Below, piece after piece: positions 1-13,674 of a stretch of DNA of 64,000 bases. The stretch spans positions 62,001 to 126,000 of the forward strand of contig NW_027445659.1 of NCBI RefSeq assembly GCF_035582795.1, written 5' to 3'. A program made the translations under genes and the position numbers. Below the pieces are notes generated by a model that made no database searches, was not told the DNA's origin, and saw only the letters and a program-made list of their open reading frames with translations. Within the stretch, counting starts at the first letter, position 1, and each line of letters opens with the position of its first letter. Source of the stretch: Mycteria americana. Its lineage: Eukaryota; Chordata; Aves; Ciconiiformes; Ciconiidae.

Positions 1-990
1 ACCCCCAGGGACCCCCAGACTTGGAGGGGACCCACGGGGACCCCCAGGGACCCCCAGACATAGAGGGGACCCCCAGGGACCCCCAGACTTGGGGGGGACC
101 CACGGGGACCCCCAGGGACCCCCAAATGTGGAGGGGACCCACAGAGACCCCAGGGGGACCCCCAGACTTGCAGGGGACCCCTCAGGGACCCCCAGGGCCC
201 CAGACTTGGAGGGGACCCATAGGGACCCCCAGATGTGGAAGAGACCCACAGAGCCCCCCCCGATGCGGAAGGGACCCACGAAGCCCCCCCAGGCGTGGAG
301 GGGACCCCCAGGGGCCCGTGGGGACCCCCGCTCCCCGCCACCCCCTCCATCGTCCGGGGCACTCTCGTCACCCAGGTGGGCTGCGGGGACCCGTGGGGAC
401 CCCCGGACGTGGCGGGGGGCCCGTGGTGACCCCGTGGGGACACCCAGGCACGGAGGGGACCCCCGGGGACCCCCATCTTCTGCTCCGTCATCTCAAGCAC
501 CTTCGCCGTCCAGGTGGGCCGCGGGGACCCCCGGGACCCCCAGCTGCGGGGGTGACCCACGGGGACACCAGACGCAGGAGGGGGGGCCCCCAGGGCCCCC
601 CGGGACCCCCGACAGCCCCCGCGCCTGCTCCATCGTCCTGGGCGCCTCCGCCTCCAGGTGGGCCGTGGGGGGCCCTGGGACCCCCGAGGGGCCCCGCAGG
701 GACCCCCGTCACCCCTGGGGGCCCTGTAGGGACCCCCGTCACCCATGGGGACCCCTGTAGGGACCCCCACCACGCATGGGACCCCCAGCAGCCCTGGGGA
801 CCCTCTAGGGACCTCTGTCACCCGTGGGGACCCCCAGCAGCCCTGGGGACTGTAGGGACCCCTGTGTCACCCATGGGGACCCCTGAGGGATCCTGTAGGG
901 ACCCCCACCACGCACGGGACCCCCACCAGCGCTGGGGGCCCTGTAGGGACCCCTGTCACCCGTGGGGACCCCCCCAGGGAGTGTGGCACC
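1..990. repeat. GGGGACCCCCAG minisatellite
   Basis: Short units built on GGGGACCCCCAGAC and variants cover most of this stretch. It lies in ATP2B3 introns and surrounds the partial exon copies at 340-657. A long open frame here is a by-product of repeat composition. Confidence 0.85.
340..657 (+). other. Three degenerate copies of an ATP2B3 exon end plus splice donor
   Basis: Three short stretches match the end of the PMCA exon that precedes the 1132 exon (family pattern NPIFCTIVLGTFAIQ). At 340-375 the reading is PSIVRGTLVTQ, at 472-513 PIFCSVISSTFAVQ, and at 621-657 a CSIVLGASAS reading one base short of frame. Each is followed by the same GTGGGC donor. The part of the exon that should precede each copy is replaced by GGGGACCCCC minisatellite, and an in-frame stop lies upstream of the middle copy. 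The middle copy looks the best preserved. Confidence 0.6.
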
Positions 991-1113
991 CTGCAGGGGC
1001 ACCCCCGGCCCCCCCCCCCCCCCCCCCGACTTTGGGGGGGGGGGGGGGCACGACCCTCTTCTCCCCACGGGGACCCCACAGGGACCCCGAGGGGCCCCCG
1101 CGCCCCCCGCTGA

Positions 1114-3838
<2,725 letters not shown>

Positions 3839-3968
3839 GGGGGGCCCGGCCCCGCCCTGCCCCGCCCGCGCGGCGGGGCCTGCCGAGAAGCCATGTTTGT
3901 CTGCGGCGGGGGGGGGGCCGCTCCCGCCCGGGGGTGCCCCCTCCCCGCTTGGGGGGGGGGCGTTTTAA

Positions 3969-4001
3969 TTTATTCGGGTTTCCTGTATGTAATTATTTAT
4001 T
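3969..4001 (-). terminator. CCNQ polyadenylation signals AATAAA (two)
   Basis: TTTATT on the + strand at 3969-3974 and 3996-4001 gives two AATAAA hexamers on the - strand, 42-76 bp after the CCNQ stop. Both fall inside the ATP2B3 3' UTR. Confidence 0.7.
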
Positions 4002-4041
4002 GGGGGGCTCGCGCGGGGCCCCCCCCGGGGGGCCGGCGGTG

Positions 4042-4047
4042 ATTAAA
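4042..4047 (+). terminator. ATP2B3 polyadenylation signal ATTAAA
   Basis: ATTAAA lies about 205 bp after the ATP2B3 stop. The same bases on the other strand contain the CCNQ stop codon (TAA, 4045-4043). The ATP2B3 3' UTR would therefore end inside the last CCNQ exon. Confidence 0.6.
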
Positions 4048-6786
4048 CACCTGACGGGAGGGCGAGGCTCCGTCCGTCCGTCCGTCCGTCCGTCCCTCCG
4101 CAGGCGGCGGGGGGGGGGGGCTCGCCCCCCACCTGGGTGTCGAGGCCGTAGAGCCCCAGCAGCTCCCGCAGGATCTGCTCCAGCTCCTCGGGGCCCAGCC
4201 CCGGGCTCAGCACCTGGGGGGGGAGGGGGGGGCAGCGCCCGTCACCCCCGCGCCCCCCCCGGGACCCCGCCGCCCCCCGGCCCCCCCCCTTACCTGCCAC
4301 CAGCGCGGGGGGGTCCCCGGGGGGGCGGGGCGGCCGCAGAGCGCCAGGGCCAGGTGGAGGGCGGCGGCGGCCAGGTGCTGGGGGGGGTGGCGCAGCCCCA
4401 GCCCCCCCGCCGCCCCGTCCCGCACCAGCGCCCAGGAGACCCCCGGCACCCGCGGGTGCCCCCAGCCCCCCCGCCGCCCCCAGCGCCCCAGCGCCAGCAG
4501 GTACTGCACCAGGTACTGGGGGCGAGACGGGGCGTCAGGGGGGGCCCCGGGGGCTGGGGGGGGGTGTCCCCAGGGCGTCCCGAGGGCTGAGGGGGGTCCC
4601 TGGGGTATTGGGGGGGTCCCAGGGGTGTCCCGAGGGCTGAGGAGGGTCCTTAGGGTGGGGGGGGTCCCAGGGGTGTCCTGAGGGCTGAGGGGGGTCCCAG
4701 CAGGTCTCATGGGTGTCCCAAGGGCGGGGGGGGGGGGGGGGGGACGACACGACACAACAACCAGGGGTGTATGTGGGGTCCCAGGGGGTCCCATGGGTGT
4801 CCCGAGGGCTGAGGGGGGTCCTTAGGGTAGGGGGGGTTCCCAGGGGTGTCCCAAGGGCTAAAGGGGTCCCCAGGGTGTGTGGGGGGTCCCATGGGTGTCC
4901 CTAGGGCTGGGGGGGGTCCCAAGGGCATCCCCAAGGGGTGGGGGGTGTCCCGAGGGCTGAGGGGGGTCCCCAGGGTGTGCAGGGGGCCCAGAGGGTCCCG
5001 GGGGTGTCCCTAGGGCTGGGGGGGTGCCAGGGGTGTCCCCAGGGCGTGGGGGTTGGTCCCAGAGGGTCCCATGGGTGTCACTAGGGCTGGGGGGGGTCCC
5101 TAGGGTGTGGGGGGGTCCCATGCGCATCCCCAGGGCTGTGGGGGGGGGACACCCATGGGGGTCCCAGAGGTGCTCCCAGAACCACCCGGGTCGTTGAGGG
5201 GGGTCCCATGGGTGCTCCCAGCATCTTTGGGGGGGGGGGGGGGGGGGGGGGCGTAGGTGCTCCCAAGGACTTTGGGGTGCCCAGGGGTCCCATGGGTTCC
5301 CCCAGGGCCTTTGGGGTCCGGGGGGTCCTAAAGGTGCCCCAGGGCCCCATGGGGCTGCAGCGTGCTGGGGGTGGTCCCAGGGAGCTTGTGGGTGTTTGGG
5401 GGGGATCCCGCGGGTGTTTGGGGGGGGTCCCGCGGGTGCCGGGGGGTCTCACCTTGTGGGGGTGCGCGACGGGGACGCGGAAGCGCAGGACGCGGAGCAG
5501 CAGCAGCTCGCACTGCAGCAGGCTGTCCCGCAGCCCCCAGAACCCCCCGTCCAGCCCCGGGGGGGGCTGCCCGGGGTGCAGGCACCTGGGGCACGGCCAG
5601 GCCGCTGGGGCGGGGGCTGCCCTCGGGGGGGGGGGAGGGGGGGGTGTCCCGGGGGTCCAGGGGGGGCGCGGGGATGGCCAGGGGGGTTTGGGGTGCCCTG
5701 GGAGCCCGGGGGGGGCTGGGGGGGGTGGGCACGGCGATGGCCTGGGGGGAGTTTGGGGGTCCATAGGGGCTGGGGGGTGTATGGGGATGACCCAGGGGGT
5801 TTTGGGGTGCCCCAGGGGTCGAGGGTGGGGCTGGGGGGGTGACCCAGGGGGTTTTGGGGTGTCCCAAGGGTCCAGGGTGGGTACAGAGATGGTCCGGGGG
5901 GGGGGGGGGTTGGGGTGCTCTGGGGGTTCGGGGTGGGTACAGAGATGGCCCGGGGGCAGTTTTGGGGTGCCCTGGGAGTCCAGGGTGGGGCTGGGGGGAG
6001 TTTGGGGTGTCCTGGGGGTCCAGGGTGGGGCTGGGGGTGTAGGGGGATGGCCCAGGGGGAGTTTGGGGGTGTCCCGGGGGTCCAGGGTGGGGCTGGGGGG
6101 GTAGGGGGATGGCCTGGGGGCAGTTTTGGGGTGTCCCGGGGGTCCAGGGTGGGGCTGGGGGGGTATGGGGATGGCCCGGGGGGAGTTTGGGGGTGTCCCG
6201 GGGGTCCAGGGTGGGTCCAGGGGTGCCCCGGGGGGGGATTTTGGGGTGCCCCAGGGGTCCGGGGTGGGTACAGAGCCGTCCCGGGGGGGGTTTGGGGGGT
6301 CCCGGGTGGGGCTGGGGGCACCCCGGGGGCACCGCGCCAGGAGGACGCGGGGGCCCGTGCCGGGTCTTGGGGCGCCCGGGGGGGGGCGCGGGGGTGCCCC
6401 GGGGGCCGGGCGCCCGCGGTACCTGTGGGCCACGTTGAGGACGTCGCGGGCGCGCAGCGGGGTCCCCTGGGCCTTCCCGGCCAGGAAGAGGGCGGCGGCG
6501 GCCACCAGGTGGGGGTCGTGGGGGGCGGCCGGGCCCACCGCCCGGGCGAAGCGGTGGAAGGCGGCGCAGGCCGTGGCCAGGGCCACCGAGCCCAGCCCCA
6601 GCTTCACGCCTGCGGCGTCACCGCCACGTCACCGCCACGCCGGTAACACCGACGGTGACGCCGCTGACGCCGACGCCGCCCCGCGCGCTTACCGGCCTCC
6701 ATGATGAAGCGGGCGACGCGGAAGCGGGCGCGGGCCTCGGCCCCGCTCGCCCAGGCCCCTCGCGCCTCCGCCGGCTCCAGCGCCAT
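4043..6786 (-). CDS. CCNQ: Cyclin Q (CCNQ, formerly FAM58A), complete
   Basis: Cyclin Q is the activating partner of CDK10. Five exons read on the - strand: 6786-6693, 6609-6423, 5585-5453, 4515-4294 and 4213-4043. They join in phase to 268 aa (human 248). The start [12 protein letters not shown] leads into [11 protein letters not shown] and [20 protein letters not shown], the cyclin box. FLAGKAQ and LRARDVLNV follow, then [20 protein letters not shown], then HPHK and [12 protein letters not shown] of the second fold. The C-terminus after GLDTQ is unlike human and rich in Pro, Thr and Gly, possibly because the stop lies in repeat-like sequence. Exon 1 faces HAUS7 across a shared promoter. Confidence 0.95.
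4550..5200. repeat. Minisatellite in CCNQ intron 3
   Basis: Units of about 30-70 bp built from GGGTGTCCCGAGGGCTGAGG and GGGGTCCCAGGGGTGTCCC variants. They fill the intron between exons 3 and 4 and are G-rich on the + strand. Confidence 0.85.
5690..6310. repeat. Minisatellite in CCNQ intron 2
   Basis: Units of roughly 60-70 bp containing GGGGTCCAGGGTGGGGCTGG and GATGGCCCGGGGGGAGTTTG fill the intron between exons 2 and 3. Confidence 0.85.
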
Positions 6787-7546
6787 GGCGGCCTGCGGGG
6801 GGGGGGGGGGGGGATGTGTGACGTCACGCCGGGCAGCGGTGACCTCGCACCGCGTCACCCGCACGACGGCGGCGCCGTGACGTCGCGGCGCGGCTTCGCC
6901 AGGCGGGCCCCTCCCCCGCCGGCGAGCGGGAGCCGCCCGGGACGTGGCGGTGATGTCATGAGAGGAGGCTGCGTGCCTGGCGGTGACGTCACGCGGCGCC
7001 GCCAACCTCACCGGCCCCCCCCGCCCCGCGGCGACGGCCTCGCGCCCGAGCCCCCTCCCCCCGCCCCGCCGTTGCCAAGCAACCGCGCGCCGCCCGGCCC
7101 TGACGTCACGCGCCCACGTGCCCGGCCCCGCCTCACCCGTCGGCGGCCGCGGGGACCCGGAGGAGGCGGCGGCGGCGGCGGCGGCGGCGGCCCCGGCGCC
7201 GTCCGAGCACTTCCGGGGGCGGGGCCCCTCCGCGCAGACGCCGCCGCTCCGCCCGCTCCTATTGGCCGGGAGGGAGAGAGAGGCGGAGCCGGCGCGCGGC
7301 CGGCCACCAGTGGCGCGCGGCGCGCCTGCCGCCGGCAGGGCGGGAAGTTCCCCGATTGGCCGCGGCGGGGGCGCGCTGGCCAATGGCAGCCGGCGGGGCG
7401 GGGGCTGGGAGGAGGGCAGGGCGGGGACCGCGCAGGCGCTGCGCCGCGCTCCCAGCGGGCGGGGCCGCCCGGCGTCGTCGGCCAATCGGCGGGCGTGGCG
7501 GCGCGGCGGCGGCCAATCGGCGAGGGGCGGCCGCTCAGGGCGGGAA
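6787..7546. promoter_or_regulatory. Bidirectional CCNQ/HAUS7 CpG-island promoter
   Basis: The divergent start codons of CCNQ (6786, -) and HAUS7 (7547, +) are 760 bp apart. Between them are three perfect CRE sites TGACGTCA (6819-6826, 6984-6991, 7101-7108), a palindromic RFX X-box GTTGCCAAGCAAC (7071-7083), an ETS-type ACTTCCGGG near 7208, and several CCAAT boxes in both directions (near 7258, 7352, 7380, 7482 and 7513). There is no clear TATA box. Site names follow known consensus motifs; binding is inferred. Confidence 0.8.
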
Positions 7547-7548
7547 AT

Positions 7549-7579
<31 letters not shown>

Positions 7580-10481
7580 CTGGAGCGGCTCGAGGTGGCG
7601 GCGGGGACCGGTTACCTCAGCGGGGCGAGGGGGGTAGGGCCCGGTGCGGGCGAGGGAGGGGGCCGGTACCTCAGGGGGCGAGGGAGGGCCCCGGTGCCCC
7701 GGGGAGCCGGGCCGGGCCGGGCCGGGCCGTGGCAGCCCCGCGGAGCTCGGCCGCCCCCGGGGTCCCTGACCGCCGCCGTCCCGCAGGCGCTGGCGTGTCC
7801 CGCCGTCGCTCTGCTGGTCCCGCTGGAGCCGGCCGAGGCGCTGCGGCTGCTCTGCACCCCCTCGGCCCGCCGCCTGGCCCTGCTGGAGTGGGTCTGCTCC
7901 CGGTACCGCGGCGGGGGGGCCTCCCCGTCCCCCACCCCCCCACCCCCACCCCCCCCCGCGCCCCCTCCTCACCCGCCGCCCCTCGCAGGGTGCACCCCCC
8001 CCTCGCCGCCCGCCTGGAGGCCCTCCAGGATGGCCCCAAGGACGCCCGGCTTCGAGGTAGGAGCCCCCCGCCCCACAACCCGCCCCGGCGGCCCCTGCCG
8101 CCTCCCTCCCCGTTCAACCAGTGCTCGTCCTCCTCCAGAACTGGCCAAACTGGGAGCGGAGCTGATGCTGTGCCGGGCTGACGACGTGGCGCTGGTGGAG
8201 GTGAGAGCGGGGGGGGGGGGGGGGGGGGGTCAGGGGGCGGGGGTCAGGGGGCCGGGGGCTCATCCCTGCACCCCCCCCCCAGGGCACGGCCCCCCCCGAG
8301 CAGCAGCTGGAGTTCATCAGGGACCTGCTGGACGCAGCCCCCCCACCGGGGGAGGAGGACGGGGGCTCCCCCAAGAGCAGGTAGGGACCCAGGGGCACGG
8401 GACCCCCCGGCCCCCCCGGGGCACCCAGCCCCCCGGCTGCCCCCCCTTGCCCCCCCCCAGGCGCAGCGCCCTGCACCGCACCACCCGCTTCCTGCACGAG
8501 GTGTTGGAGACCCCCGAGGGGGTGGCGGCCCTGAGCCCCCCGTCCCCCCCTCCGCTCCCCGCCTTCGACGACTACGGCAGCCCCCCGCCCAGGTGGGTAC
8601 GCGGGGACCCTGGGCCCTCCCTCCCCCCCCCGCTCCCCGGGGGTCCCACGCTGACACCCCACTCCCCCCCACAGGAGACCCCGGCCCTCGGGGCCGGAGC
8701 TGGAGGCGGCGCTGGGGGCAACGCGGCAGCGCCTGGAGCTGCTGGAGGCGCAGGTGAGGCCGGGGGTCCCCGGGGAGGGGGTGCGGGGTCCCCCCCTCGC
8801 CCCGGGTCCCTCCTGATGCCGCTCTCCTGCAGAGCCCCGAGCTGGGGGGGCCGCCGGGCCCGGCCCCCCCCGTCCTGCCCACCCTGGGGGTGGCGGGGCG
8901 CGACCTGGCCGCCCTGGCTACGGCTTTTGGGGCGACGGAGCTGCAGGACCCCTGGGGTCCCCTGGGCTCGGGGGAGCCCCCCGTCCTCGCCTCCTGCGGC
9001 CCCCTGGCCCCCCCCGTCTGGCGGGGCCTGCGGCAACTCGTGCAGGTGGGGCACAGCCCGGGACGCCCCACGGCTGCCGGTTTCGGGGCGCACCAGGCAC
9101 CAGTTTTGGGTTGGGTCGTTTGGGGGGGTCCTTATGTCCTACAGGGAGGATGTGGGGGGGTCTTTCCATCCCATAGGGGGTTGGGGGGATCCCTGGGCCC
9201 CACAGGAGCGTATTGGGGGGGGTCTCTGGGCCCCATGGGAGGGTGTTGGGGGGGCGTTGTGGACCCCATGGGAGTTGGGGGGGTCCCTGGGCCCTATAGG
9301 GGAGGATGTGGGAGGTCCCTGGGCCCCACAGGAGCATACTGGGGGGTTCCCTGGACCCCATGGAAGGGTGTTGGGGGGCGTTGTGGACCCCATGGGGGTT
9401 GGGAGCGTCCCTGGGCCCTATAGGGGGGATGTGGGGGGTCCCCGGGGCCTGTAGGGGAGGATGTGAGGTTCCCGGGTACCATAGGGGGTTGGGGGGGTCC
9501 CTGGGCCCCATGGAAGGGTGTTGGGGGGCATTGTGGACGCCATAGGGGGTTGGGGGCATCCCTGGGCCCTATAGGGGAGGATGTGGGGGGGTCCCTCGGT
9601 TCCATAGGGGGTTGTGGGGATCCCTGGGCCCCATGGGAGGGTGTTGGGGGGCATTCTGGACCCCACATGGTGTTGGGGGGGTCCCTGTGCCCCACAGGAA
9701 AGTTTTGGGGGGTCCATGCGTTCCACAGGGGACTGGGGGGTCCTGGAAGCATTTGGGCCCCACAGGAGGGTGTTGGGGGTCCCTGGGCCCTACAGGGAGG
9801 GTTTGGGGTGCTGGGGGGCATCTGGGGGGTCCCATAGATGTGCTCAGGGGGGCTGGAGTACCCTGGGCCCTATGTGGGGGTGGGGGGGGGGGGTCCCTGG
9901 GCCCCATGGGGGGGCATGCAGCACTTAGGGGGTCTCTGGGCCTTATGTAGGGGGTACTGGGGGGTCTCTGGGCTCCTTGTAAGGAATTGGGGGTCCTTGC
10001 TCCCCTTGGGAGGGGGTTGGGGGTCCCTGTGCCCCATGGGGGGGGGTCGGGGGGGTCCTGGTGCTGCCGGCACCCCATGGCCCCCCCCATTCTGTGTGTC
10101 CCCCCCCCAGAGCCTGGAGGCTGTGGACCAGTTGGGTGGCACGGCGGCAGAGGTGACACGGCTGGTGGGGGGGGCCCGGCACCGGGCAATGGGTGAGTGG
10201 GGGGGCACCCCAAAACCTTGCTGGGGGTCTTGGGGGGGGTTTGGGGGGGGTCTTTTGCTGGTACGGGGGGGGGCGGGCTGGGAGCTTTAGAGGCTGCAGG
10301 GTCTCCAAGCTTTTGGGGGTACCCCTGGGATTGAGGGGAGTCTCTGTCAGGCGGGGGGGATGTCCCCATTTTTGGGGTCCCACCCCTGACCCCCCCCTCT
10401 CTCCCCACAGAGACGCGGGTGGCCACCCTGCAGCAGCGCTTCGGGGGCGTCCCCGAGGCTGGGGGGCCCCCCCAGGACTGA
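7547..10481 (+). CDS. HAUS7: HAUS augmin-like complex subunit 7, complete
   Basis: HAUS7 is a subunit of augmin, which recruits gamma-tubulin to spindle microtubules to nucleate branches. Ten exons join in phase to 322 aa (human 368): 7547-7594, 7787-7902, 7989-8056, 8139-8200, 8283-8380, 8461-8592, 8675-8753, 8833-9045, 10111-10192 and 10411-10481. After a poly-Ala start, LERLEALACP matches the family's N-terminal motif. EALRLLCTPSARRLALLEWV, LAKLGAELMLC and EQQLEFIRDLLDA follow. ATRQRLELLEAQ suggests a short coiled coil. The C-terminus is ETRVATLQQRFGG, stop TGA at 10479. Several exons are Pro- and Gly-rich, in keeping with the local base composition. Confidence 0.9.
9060..10060. repeat. 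Minisatellite in HAUS7 intron 8
   Basis: About 30-60 bp units such as GGGGGTCCCTGGGCCCCATG followed by GGAGGGTGTTGGGGG, with variants carrying CCCTATAGGGG. They fill nearly the whole intron. Confidence 0.9.
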
Positions 10482-10567
10482 CACCCCCCCCCCCCCCCCG
10501 CCCCCTTCATCCCGTCTGGACGCCTGGGTTCGTTGCACCGCCGGGGGGGGGCCCCCCCAATAAGCGG

Positions 10568-10573
10568 ATTAAA
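10568..10573 (+). terminator. HAUS7 polyadenylation signal ATTAAA
   Basis: ATTAAA lies 87 bp after the HAUS7 stop, in a short AT-richer patch that stands out from the flanking GC-rich sequence. An AATAAG variant lies about 10 bp upstream. Confidence 0.7.
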
Positions 10574-10699
10574 GAGGTGGAAGGCGATGTTAATTGCTGC
10601 TAATTAAGGGGGGGGATGAGGGATGGGACTCCGGGTGACCCCTCGGGACCCCCCCCCCGCCCCACGGCGTACGCCGTGGGGCGGGGGGGGGTCCCGAGG

Positions 10700-10990
10700 G
10701 GCCGCCCGGACGCCTGGGTTCTATTTTTGGCGGGGGGGTGAAGGGGGGCCGGCGCGTTTTCGGGCCCTATATGGAAGGAGCGCCAGGGTCGGGCCGTGTT
10801 TACACCGAACCCGCCGTGACTCAGCTCCGGGGGACGAATTCCTGCCCGGGGGGGGGGGGGGGGGCAGGGCGAAAGGGGGGGGCCCACCCCCACAGCGGCC
10901 CCAGGCGTCCGGGGCTCCCTGCCCCCACCCGCTATTTCTCAATGATGTCCCTGGCCCCCCCCCCCCCAGATTCCTGCGGGGGTGAGATCA
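10700..10990. promoter_or_regulatory. Possible enhancer between HAUS7 and FLNA
   Basis: This non-repetitive patch holds two CArG-like boxes, CTATTTTTGG (10721-10730) and CCCTATATGG (10765-10774), each one base off the SRF consensus. It also has a forkhead-like TGTTTAC near 10798 and an AP-1 site TGACTCA (10817-10823) that extends to a MARE half. No coding exon was recognised. Assignment to FLNA is a guess based on distance and on SRF control of actin-binding genes. Confidence 0.35.
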
Positions 10991-11199
10991 TCGGGACGGA
11001 GCCAGCCCGGCCCCCAAAACCCTTGGGGGGGGGGGGGGGGCCAAGTACCAGCCCCGGGGCCCCCCAAAACCCTGGGGGCGGGGGGAAATGCCCCCCCCCC
11101 CAGGGCACCTTGTGCCCCCCAAACCCCCCCAGCTCCTCTCGGCTCCCCCCGCCCCCAACGCCCCCGGGGTTCAGGGCTTCCCCCGATGTGCAGAGGCCT

Positions 11200-12080
11200 G
11201 TGCAGGTGTGTAACACGCGTGTGTGCGTGCGACGTGGTGTCCATACACGCGTGTAACACGTGTGTTTGTACGTGTGGGAGGGGCACGGCTCCTGCACAGA
11301 TGTGTAATGTGTGTGTTTGCACGTGTGGGAGCAATATGGTGCTCACACAGGCGTGTAACACGTGTGTTTGTATGTGTGGGAGCTATATGGTGCTCACACA
11401 GGCGTGTAACACGTGTGTTTGTACATGTGGGAGCTACATGCACCTTGTACAGATGTGTAACATGTGTCTGGCTATGTGGGAGTGACACGGTGCCTGTACT
11501 GGTGTGTAACGTGTGTATGTGATTGCTGCACAGACGTGTAACACGCGTGCTTGTATGCGTGGGCATGATGTGACCCTTTGTAGACGTGTAACGTATGTGT
11601 TTGTGTGTGGGGGAGCGACATGGTGCCCAGGCAGGCGTGTAACACGTCTTTGTACATGGGAGAAGGACGTGACCCCTGCACAGAGATGTAACACGTGTGT
11701 TTGCATGTGTGGGAGCGGCACAGTGCCCGTACTGGCGTGTAACACGTCTGTTTGCGTGTGTGGGAGCACCACGGTGCCCCGCACAGCCGTGTAACACGTG
11801 TGTTCATATGTGGGGGAGTGACACGGTGCCCACACAGCCGCGTGGTACGTGGCTCACGACACGTGTGTAACGTGCGTGTTTGCACGTGGGAGAACATGAC
11901 GGCCTCCACAGGCGTGTAACGTGTTTGCACGCAGGGGAGCGAGGTGGTGCCGTGCGCAGGCGTGTAACGTGTACGTTTGCACATATGGGAGCACCGTGAC
12001 CGGCACGCAGGTGTTACACGTGTGTTTGCACCCGTGTGAGTGGCACGGCACCCTGCCCGGCGTGTAACACGCGTGCTGGG
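11200..12080. repeat. About 50-bp minisatellite carrying CACGTG E-boxes
   Basis: Roughly seventeen units, each with GTGTAACACGTGTGTTTG followed by a variable ACGTGTGGGAG segment and a stretch ending CACAGGC. Many units keep the palindrome CACGTG; others have CACGCG, CATGTG or AACGTG. No gene is present. Confidence 0.9.
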
Positions 12081-12169
12081 ATCCTCGTGTGAGAGCACAC
12101 GCGTGTGCGAGGATGCTCGTGCGGGTGGGCGTCCCCCAACGCCCGTGCCAGGGCTTCGAGTACGACCTG

Positions 12170-12300
12170 CCGCAGAGGTCACCCCTAACGAGTGCCCCCC
12201 GATAACGACCCCCGGTGACGAGTGCCCCCCGATAACGACCCCCGGTGACGAGTGCACCCTGATAACGACCCCCCGGTAACGACCCCCCGGTGCTATCGGA
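12170..12300. repeat. 30-bp GATAACGACC tandem repeat
   Basis: About four copies of a unit reading ACGAGTGCCCCCCGATAACG then ACCCCCGGTG. Confidence 0.85.
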
Positions 12301-12369
12301 GGCCCCGGCTGGAGCAGCCGCTTCCGGCGCTGCCTCATTTCCTGACCCCAAAGGGCCGGGGGGGCCCAG

Positions 12370-13670
12370 CCCCATAGGGCTCTATAGGCTCCCCTGGTAT
12401 CCTATAGGGTCCCCGCGGGCCCCCTCCTGCCCCATAGGGCCCCCGTTCTGCCCCAGGGCTGCCCTACGGGTCCCCCTACCCCATAGGGCCCTAATTCTGC
12501 CCTATAGAATCTCCCACGGGCCCTCCTTTTCCATAGGGTGATATAGAGCCCCTTTACTGCCCTATGGGGTCCCTATGGGCCCCCCGTACACCATAGGGCC
12601 CTATGAAGCCCCTGCCCTGCCCTATGGGTCTCCCTCTCCATAGGGTACCATAGGACCTCTTTATTGCCCTATGGGCCCTCATGCCGGCCCGTAGCATCCC
12701 TATAGGTGCTGCTTCTCCATAAAGCACCTTTGCTGCCGCGTGGCACCCCTATGGGCCCCCCTTGTCCGTAGGGCCCCGTAAAGCCCCTTTACTGTCTCAT
12801 AGGGTCCTTATAGGTTCCCCTCTCCCTAGGGCCCATCCCACCCCATAGGGTCCCTATAGGTCCCCCTCTCCATAGGCCCATCCCACCCATGGGGTCCCTA
12901 TAGGTCCCCTTCTGCCTAGGGCCCATCCCGCCCATGTGCTCCCTATAGTTCCTCCTCTCCCTAGGGTCCATCCCACCCCATAGGATCCCTATAGGATCCT
13001 TCTCCATAGGCCCATCCCGCCCATGGGGTCCCTATAGGTCCCCCTCTCCATAGGGTCCATCCCACCCCATAGGATCCCTATAGAATCCTTCTCCATAGGG
13101 TCCATCCCACCCCATAGGATCCCTATAGAATCCTTCTCCATAGGCCCATCCCGCCCATGGGGTCCCTATAGGTCCCCCTCTCCATAGGGTCCATCCCACC
13201 CCATAGGATCCTTATAGGATCCCTATAGAATCCTTCTCCATAGGCCCATCGCACCCCATAGGATCCCTATAGGTCCCCCTCTCCATAGGCCCATCCCGCC
13301 CATGGGCTCCCTATAGGTCCCCCTCTCCATAGGGTCCATCCCACCCCATAGGATCCCTATAGAATCCTTCTCCATAGGCCCATCCCACCCCATAGGATCC
13401 CTATAGGTCCCCCTTTCCATAGGGTCCATCCCACCCCATAGGATCCCTATAGAATCCTTCTCCATAGGCCCATCCCGCCCATGGGGTCCCTATAGGTCCC
13501 CCTCTCCATAGGGTCCATCCCACCCCATAGGATCCCTATAGAATCCTTCTCCATAGGCCCATCCCGCCCCATAGGATCCCTATAGGTCCCCCTCTCCATA
13601 GGCCCATCCCGCCCATGGGGTCCCTATAGGTCCCGCTCTCCATAGGGTCCCTATAGGTCCCCCTCTGCAC
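12370..13670. repeat. CCCTATAGG/CCATAGGGTCC minisatellite upstream of FLNA
   Basis: Units of about 46 bp and higher-order multiples carry CCCTATAGGTCCCCCTCTCC, ATAGGGTCCATCCCACCCCA and TAGGAT. The array is less regular before 12800 and nearly identical between units after 13000. It ends right at the FLNA promoter. No gene lies in 10574-13680. Confidence 0.9.
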
Positions 13671-13674
13671 AGGC

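Noticed and set aside
5081-6607. A single 508-codon reading of CCNQ exon 2 continuing into its intron
   Set aside because: Only the first 61 codons match cyclin Q; the rest is a Pro-rich reading of intron minisatellites.
6983-9454. An 823-codon open frame on the + strand
   Set aside because: It runs across the promoter, exons and introns of HAUS7. Splice-site and family evidence place HAUS7 in short exons inside it.
11200-12080. Cys-rich open frames (C-x-R-V-C-V patterns) as a small secreted protein
   Set aside because: The Cys pattern is the translation of the GTGTAACACGTGTGTTTG repeat unit; there is no signal peptide, splice pattern or family match.
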